A stretch of 64,000 nucleotides of DNA from Celoporthe dispersa (taxonomy: Eukaryota > Ascomycota > Sordariomycetes > Diaporthales > Cryphonectriaceae): positions 1,984,001-2,048,000 of the forward strand of contig WAID01000003.1 of NCBI GenBank assembly GCA_016584495.1, in the 5' to 3' direction. Shown piece after piece: positions 56,931 to 64,000 of this stretch. The notes beneath the pieces are model-generated. The model was not told the DNA's origin. It saw only the letters and a program-made list of their open reading frames with translations, and made no database searches. A program made the translations under genes and the position numbers. Position 1 is the stretch's first letter; every line of letters starts with the position of its first letter.

Positions 56931-57917
56931 CTTGAAAGACTTGGTTCAGGTGGTATGTTGGGGGGGGAAAAAAGGTCTGCAGGGCTGCTGAAAGTGGATG
57001 GAAAGGCGTGGGTATTACAGAGGTGCAGGCGTGTGCGTGTTGAGGTGGAAAGGAGAAAAGGTACGGTGATGGACAGCTGTTGCTAGAACTTGCTTGCCGA
57101 TGCCTATCAGACAGGATACAATGTGGTTGCAGAAGAGAAGAAGAGGATTAATCGGTGAGGTTGCTGACGAAGAGAAGGGAAGAGAAGAGAAAGTTCGAGT
57201 TCTGGTGGTAGGAGAATTGGAAGGCGGCAGAACAGGCAGAAGTTGTGGGCTTTTTGTGTGCTGCAAGAGCGAACCACTGTTAGCGCGCTTTCTAGAGTAG
57301 GCAGTCCTCCTGGAGGGTCGCTCCTGATCAATAACAAGTGCTGTGGTAGTGGGTGGGTGGCAGGTCAAAGTGTGGTGGGCACATACCTGCTGAAGCTGTC
57401 TTGTCTGAGATAGAAACAAGCTGCAACAAAGACACTGATCAGACTGGTTAGGACTCTGGGCGCACCCTTCTGCTGTGATGTAAAAGAAGAAGAAAAGAAT
57501 CAGAGTTGTTGTGGTTGTGGGAAAGTTCTCGGGTTGAAGTGTACTGAAGGGAGTCTGGTTTGGTGGAGGGTAATTATCAGTCAGGGATTGCGGCTTACGT
57601 AACACTACCTCACCTTGGCCTACCCTGCCATGTATATTTACAGCATGGCAGAGAGAGGGAGAGGAAGGAAGAGAGAGAGAGAGAGAGACAGAAAGTGAGA
57701 GTCAGGAAGAGAGAAAGAGAGAAAGTAGGGAGAATCTTGATAAAGACTTTGTCCAGATTTATTGATGGCGTCTCTTGTTTCCTAGCTATTAATTACACAA
57801 TAGAAAACACGTGCTGTGTACTTAGTAGCCTTCCAAGCCTTGCGCCTCTTCTCTAGCAGGCTCAAGAGATCAACAAAAAGTAGGGAAAGCAGGCCTGGTG
57901 GTAGGTGGGTCAGGACA
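56931..57917. other. Intergenic stretch upstream of zf-PARP and downstream of ATR
   Basis: Contains a GA-rich run near 57650-57730. No supported gene, although a minus-strand frame of 196 codons crosses 57015-57605. Confidence 0.5.
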
Positions 57918-60900
57918 CTACAGGAAAGGACACCACCCAATGTACATAGAGGCCAGGTTCTTGGGGTTTGTGGCCTGCCTGATCAGCTCCTCCACCTGGC
58001 CCTCCACACCGAGCGGGATGCTCTCGTCTGGCAGCAGCCCCCTCACCTTCCTCCTGATGCTCTCGACCACGCTGGTCGGGTTCAGCCTGACCAGGTCGTT
58101 CTTCCGCTTCTTGTCCCGCTGGAGGTCCAGCGTGGGATCGTAGATGAACGCCTCCAGGATCGTCATGAGGGTCTCCTCCTGCTGCCGGAGGATGCCGAGC
58201 GTCAGCTCGCTGCACTGCCGGAAGGGGCCCTCGTAGCCATAGATGCCCATGGCCGCGACCATGTTGTGGGTGAGCCGGAAGGGGACGCGCTCCGGCTGGG
58301 CAAAGGTGAGGCCCTTGTCGAACAGGCAGTTGAAGTCGACGTGGAACACGCCGCCGTTGCCCTCCTCCAGCAGGACGTTCTCGCCATGCCGGTCGCCCAG
58401 GCCCAGGATCGTGCCGACCATGGACATGACCGCGCACGAGCGGGTGTACTTGAGGCGCGCGGCGAGCCAGGCGGACGGGTTGGGGAACTGCGATATGAAC
58501 CAGCTCGGCAGGACGGGCGGGAACATGCCCAGGATCTGGTCCGTGAACACCGCGATGTTCTTGTCCGACACCATGGCCTCCCCTCATCAGCTGGGCGATC
58601 TGTCCGTAGTTGGGGCTGATGCCGCGCGTCTTGTAGAGGCCGAGCAGGATGTCGCGGAGCGTCTTGAGCCCGTCCACCCACTCGATGATGCCGCACTCCT
58701 CGTTGAGCGGCGTCACCGCGTAGGTGCGGATGTACAGCTGCCGGCGGCTCGACTCTGCGTCGCGCTTGAGGGACCGGTTGATCATCCCGTTGAACTCCAT
58801 GAGCCGCTGGTCGGTGCGGAGGTCGTCCTTGGGCTTGATGAGCAGGTTGTACAGCCTCCCGTCCGACCCGCGCGCCGTCAGCCTCCGCGGCTTCGCGAGC
58901 GACCCGAGGACCAGCACGTCGTCCAGGAAGCCGTCGATAGCTATGACGTCCCGCGAGAAGGCCTTGTGCTTCTTGATGTTGTCGGTCAGGGTGGGCAGCG
59001 TCGCCGTGAGGCACGCCTCGATGGGCACCACCAGCGGGCAGGGCGTGCACCTGTGGTTGAAGTTGAGGTCCCGGGTGATGCTGGCGTGCGTCGTCCTGTT
59101 GCTCTGGAAGTCGCCGTTGTTGCAGGCCAGGAGCAGCTGCTCGGCGAGCTTCTCCCCCATCCTACAGAGCTGGGCCAGGCTGAACGAGGTGCCGTCTGCG
59201 CCCCTGAGGTCGCTGTCGCGGAGCTGGTGGAGCAGCTGGTTGCCCCGTCTCGCCCGGTCACCTGACTGCCTGGTGGTCATGATCGCGAAGAGGCCCCACA
59301 GGGCCTGTCGGGGGTGGGCCTCCACAATCTTCACGATGATCTGCTGCAGGGACCTGACGATATCCGGATTGGGGTGTGTGATGCGGGCCACGATCTGCGG
59401 CATGGCCGTGTAGAAGATGTAGGCCGGCATGCGCTGCATGTGCTTGTTAAAGTACCGGTTGAGCTCGTGCAGCAGCGTCTTCCTCCGCTGGTGCAGCTCC
59501 TTGGATAGCGAGACCTTTCCCTCGGGCGCCTTGTTGACCTGGGCCCCGAGATCCATCCACAGGGTCAGGATCCGAGGCAGCGTCTGGTACAGATATTTCG
59601 TGCCAAAGTTGAGCGACCGGAGGTAGTTCTCGATGACCAGCTTGGCCGTCTCGCCCGTCAGATACTCGTCGCTCTGCTCGTCCGGCGACAGGGCCTTCTC
59701 GGACTCCAGGACCTTCTTGTAGTGACGGCCGAGGTAGTAGTGGCCCTTCTCCCAGGTCGCGTGCATCCTGGCCGCCTGTTGGTATCGGGAACGCAGGGCA
59801 CCGGCGTGCGTCTGTCCTGTGGAGTCTTGCCATTTCGCCAGCAGCAGGTGTGCGCGGGCTGTCAGCAGGTTCCTCTGCACCTCGGGGGCCTTGCTCGAGC
59901 TGGGCGCGGCCGGCCCGAGGTTGTACCCGATAAACGAATCTGTCTGGATGGCGTTCTCGAGAGTCTGGATAGCCTTGCGGTGGTGGCCTTCTTTCCACAA
60001 CAGGCGGGCGTTCTCGATGGTGGCTGACCCATCACCGAGTTGTGATGCATGTAGGACGGCGTTGAAGGACTGGTGCAGCGAGTCGGTCTTTCGAGCCAGG
60101 CGGGCACTCGAGAGCCATAGAGATGAGATGTCTCCGTTTGTGAACTTCGGCCTGTGTCCTCAAGAGTTAGCAATAGGGCTTCGAGGCGAGTCGCAGGGTC
60201 CTGTGGCACATACCGCATCAATTCCATTGCCGCTCGACGTATGCCGAGTACATACTGCTTGTCGTTTACATAAGCCCCGAGCACTTCAGCCGGCGGCTGA
60301 GCAGGGTCATGGTGTTCTGCTGGTCGCTCTCCTCCTTCTTGTGATCTCCAGCGATGATGTCGAGATCTGCAAGGACGTGGCACTTTAGCATAGCCTCGTG
60401 GGCCGACTGAAGAGATGCGGTCGCAGACAGGGACATCGACGAGGCGGCCTGGTCCTTCAGCCTCTGGATATGGTCTGCAAGATATTGGTCTGCCCGTCCT
60501 TGAGAGCAAGGAGGGCCGAGCCAACACCGAGGTTGAACTCCTCGAGAGGATTGCCGGCATTGTACGAGTATAGATACTTCTGTAGAGTCTCCCACCTGCT
60601 CGTGGCCCAGGCTGCCTCGACGGCGAAGGGCGCAATCTGGTTGATCGTGGACGCGTCGGTCGCCATACCGCTCACATAATTCAGCAGCACATCTAAAGAG
60701 TAAACTGTTAGCTACTTTCACCAGGTGATTTGCTTGTTTGATAGGGCCAGGGGGAGGGGATAACGTTTACCGTATTGTCCGGACTGCTTGAGGCAGGTTA
60801 GGAGGTCAAGCTGCACGTCGACACTGTTGGGATCCTCGGCAAGCTGGACCTCGCACCAGGTCTGCGCCCGGGACCACCTCCCAGCTTTCCTGTGGCTGAG

Positions 60901-63900
60901 GATCTGCTGCTTCAGATCGACGACCTTCAGGTTCGCCGAGATGCCTTCAAGCCCGTCGGGTTCGTCGATCTGTGCGTATACATGCTGCAGTGAGTCCAGG
61001 GCCCGCTGAACACGGGTGTCATCTTGGCCCGGCTCTTCCTTTTGGCGGAGGACATATGGCTCTAGGTGGAACAGGGCTCGGGCGTATTGCTTGCAGTCGA
61101 TGGCACGCTGGGACAGTAGCTCCGCTGGGATCGCATCGAGCCTCTTTTGGATCAGGGCGACGTTCTTCTCGCTGGCTTCCGTCAGCGGGGAGGCCTTCTG
61201 CACCTGTATCCACCTCATGGAATAATCTATGATGCGAAAAACAGCCTAGAGACTCTCACATCAGCAACCACATAACTTGTTCAGTATTTTGGGGGCTGGG
61301 AGGGCATCTTACTTCGTAGAAAAGGTTCTTGTCTTCCTTCTCCTGGTAGGATGTGTTCAAGGACACATTCTGTTGGAGGATCAAGAGCAGCTCGTCCCAG
61401 ATCGCATCCTTGTCCTCGTCCTTGTTCGTCTGGCCTAGTGTCACGTGGATGACCAGATAGGGTAGCAGGAAGACCGCAATAGACAGGTCTTTGACCCTGA
61501 TGACCCGGCATAGAGGCTCGAACGTGAGCTGTGCGAATATGTTCTGCCCCTTGTGGAGCAGGTCGAGCGTGAGATGTTTGAGCCAGATGGCGTACGACCG
61601 TCCTGCGCGGAAGATGGGATACTCGATGACGGGAGCTGGTAACGGCTGCAGGGTGTACTTTGAGGTCAGAAAGGGAGTCAGCATCTCGCGGACCATTTCG
61701 GGCATCTTCTGCCAGTTCTGGTATAGGCGCGCGCCGTGCTGCGTGCTGCCCTGCATGGCGATGACTGCCCTGTAGTCGCACCTGTCCAGGAGCTCCTGTA
61801 TGACATAGGAGAGGTACCCCTGCAGAGTTACGTCGGTCGTGGAGAGGAAGGCCTTGAGGAGGACCTCTTCAAGGAGGAAGCTGACAAAGTCCGTCGTCTC
61901 TTCTGCATTCTCGAAGTTGGACGACATGATGAACTCTCGCTGCTCCCGGGCGGTCTCCATCCTAGTCGAGTCCAGACATCCCATGAACCCGATACATTCT
62001 GCACAGAGCCGCGGGATATTTGCGTCTCTGCCGTTGTATTTTGACGCGCAGTCCAGCAGCGCCCGGCCCAGCTTGGTAACTACAGAATCTGGCTGCTCGC
62101 TGATGGCTGATGTCTGCAGGTAGCCCTGATGCTGGCGGAGGTAGGCCGAGAGCTCAGCCAGGGCCTGCGCCACCACGCCTGCGTTCTCATGGAGAACCCG
62201 CTCGATGAAGATACAGTAGGTGTTCCGGACGTCCATCCGACCGGCGGCGTCGAACTTCTTCCAGATCTCGGCGAGCTCGCCGATGTGGGCCAGCGACGGC
62301 AGCTTCGGGGCGGTCGCCTGTAACACATCCTTGTGGTCACTCAGCAGGAAGTGGAGCAGAGACTTGGTCTTCTCCCGTGTCGCCTGGTCTAGGGAGGTCC
62401 AGTACTGCCCAATGATGAAGAAGGTCGTCTCGATCAGCGCTTCGACGTCCTCCTCTTCCATGTGGTTGAGCATCGAGTACCAGCACATGAAGACGTCGCT
62501 CCGCAGATCGGGGAGAGAGAGTGCACTCAGGAGACACACGGAGATCTATCACATGATCATTATTAGCATTGCCATCATGTGAGCATACCAAGGCCCGAAT
62601 CTTTTGAAGGTGAAAAGGAAAAAAGAAATTACCTGTGGGCGAGCGGTGCGAATGTACTCTTTCCCGAGCACAATCATTTCTTCCATGGCGCGGATGCAGC
62701 GCCTTTTCTCCTGGATCGGCGGCATGACAGACAAATCATCGGTGATGACTTGTATCATCCTGGTGGACAAGCCCAGGGCGTGCACGCAGAGGAAGCGACC
62801 CATGACGTGGTGGCTCTTCCTCCGGCCGCTCTGCGGGTCTGGCATCAGCAGCCCGGCGACGAGAGCCAGCGCGGAGCGTGCAGACGCTTTCATGGCCTGA
62901 TCCCCGTCGCCGCTCATCTTCAGAAGCTCGAGGGCTGTGGGGACCGGGTTTGTGGACAGGAGCTCCTTCAGGGTGGGCACCTCGAGCTCTGGGCAGACAT
63001 CGAAGAGTACAGACCTGGCATGAGCCTCAATGTCGGGGACGTCTTGCACCAGCAGCCGCGAGAGGATCGTGCTCAGGTTGGCCTCGTCAAAGTAGAGCAT
63101 CTTCCACAGCGGCTCGATGTTCTGCGAGTCCGGCCGTGACAGCTCTCGCCTGGCGTCGAGAAACCTCTGGATGATATCCTTCTTCCTGTGCAGCACCAAC
63201 CACGGCAGGGCATGGGACTGGATGAGCAGCAGAAGCTCTGTGATGCTGGTCTTCAGCAGGTCCGCGACCATCTGCGTCGCCTGGGGCCGTGTCAGCATGT
63301 CCTTGACAGTTGCATAGGCAAGATTTCGCCAGAACGGGTCGAGCAGTCGTCGAGGTGTCGTCTTCCGGCAGCTGGCAAGATTTGTCATCTCGTTGAGCGC
63401 GACTGCAGAGATGATGGGGTTCTGGTGGCCCAGAAACTCGAGCATCTTGACGAGGACCAGGTTGAGGCCTTCATCCGAGACCACCGTGCCCACCTGACCC
63501 CAGGCCATGAGGCAGGTCTCGCTGATGTTGGGCTTGTTCCTGTCCGAGATAGATCTCATGATGCCCAGAGCATTGGCCGTGTTGCGGCTCAGAATACCAG
63601 GTGCGGCCACCTGTCCCACCCGGGGCCGCAGGAACAGGGCGATCGCCCTCCCGGCAGCAATCCGAAGCTCTCTCAGAGAGCTGTTCAGGGACTGCAGGCA
63701 CCACTGGCCAAGTGCGGATCTCTCAAGATCCAGCATGTCCGGGTCGCTGCAGTGCAGAATGACACGTCGGAGTGCTACCATGGCCACAACTCTCGGCCGC
63801 CGTGACATCCGAAAGCTGGATAGGCCAATGAGCTTCACGAGGAGCGAAAACACAGCCGAATGGGTTGCCATGTCTTGATCCTTTGGCGGAGTGGACTCGT

Positions 63901-64000
63901 CGTCTCGCTTTGAACAGACCAGACACTGCATCTCACCTTTGCTAGCTGATGCCAGGACGAGAGTGCCGTCAGAAGCACAGAGCAGGCGGCATAGCAAGTC
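57918..64000 (-). CDS. ATR/Mec1 checkpoint kinase, C-terminal two thirds (5' end outside window)
   Basis: PI3K-like Ser/Thr protein kinase that responds to single-stranded DNA and stalled replication. Five exons visible: complement(join(57918..60151,60214..60692,60771..61245,61313..62545,62633..>64000)). HEAT-like helices come first, then the FAT domain. The kinase domain has GLGDRHGENVLLEEGNGG (catalytic loop) and HVDFNCLFDKGLTF (activation loop), the version specific to ATR; NMVAAMGIYGYEGPFRQCSE follows, and the FATC tail ends RQATNPKNLASMYIGWCPFL. Three one-base errors interrupt it: an extra base at 58580-58583, and one missing base each at about 60286-60289 and 60481-60486. Correction leaves every exon in phase. 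In Aspergillus the gene is called uvsB, in yeast MEC1. Confidence 0.93.

Noticed and set aside
2853..60486. Programmed ribosomal frameshifting as the cause of the many frame breaks
   Set aside because: Sites share no slippery sequence, occur in both directions, and fall in ten unrelated genes at non-conserved places; homopolymer base-call error is simpler.
1..64000. tRNA, 5S rRNA or CRISPR arrays
   Set aside because: No cloverleaf with A and B boxes was found by eye, and no regularly spaced direct repeats with unique spacers; the tandem repeats present have no spacers.

Overview
The window is nuclear DNA of a filamentous ascomycete, most likely a sordariomycete. The grounds are short 50-130 bp introns with GT..AG ends and CTAAC-type branch points, GC-rich third positions, recognisable fungal housekeeping proteins, secreted carbohydrate-active enzymes, and an AT-rich tract with C-to-T/G-to-A transition damage of the kind left by repeat-induced point mutation (RIP). 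There are no operons; genes are read singly from both strands. I see no tRNA, rRNA, CRISPR array or virus.

Layout. 1-13.5 kb is mostly housekeeping: the 3' end of a BEACH/WD40 protein, complex I subunit NUO9.5 and oligosaccharyltransferase subunit WBP1 (head to head), a gene-free stretch with a 389-nt pure purine minisatellite and a 34-bp degenerate repeat, splicing factor ISY1, a small GATA-finger protein, and a secreted 5'-nucleotidase-like metallophosphoesterase. 13.5-22.6 kb is an accessory, AT-rich island: a metzincin-type protease gene, a 516-bp MITE with 116-bp inverted repeats flanked by TA, an HNH-nuclease pseudogene, an unrecognised two-half protein, a secreted aspzincin-like protease and a decayed lipocalin/Diels-Alderase-like gene. 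22.6-38.6 kb holds a dienelactone hydrolase-family gene, a Nudix hydrolase, cytoplasmic tyrosyl-tRNA synthetase and a giant (over 2,350 aa) coiled-coil protein with two PAM2-like motifs. 39.4-54 kb is surface and secretion biology: two Ser/Thr-rich secreted or membrane proteins, then a GH35 beta-galactosidase and a GH51 alpha-arabinofuranosidase on the same strand, which together could strip galactose and arabinose from plant polysaccharide side chains. 56-64 kb holds a small PARP-type zinc-finger protein and the ATR/Mec1 checkpoint kinase, cut by the window end; both point to DNA-damage signalling.

Sequence quality matters for any reader. About twenty single-base insertions or deletions, mostly in homopolymer runs, break otherwise intact conserved genes (WBP1, ATR, GH35, Nudix, the coiled-coil protein, zf-PARP and others). 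In every gene where I worked out the exons, correcting them restores exact exon phasing, so I read them as sequencing or assembly errors and not as pseudogenes. The HNH and lipocalin-like loci are different: they carry true in-frame stop codons.
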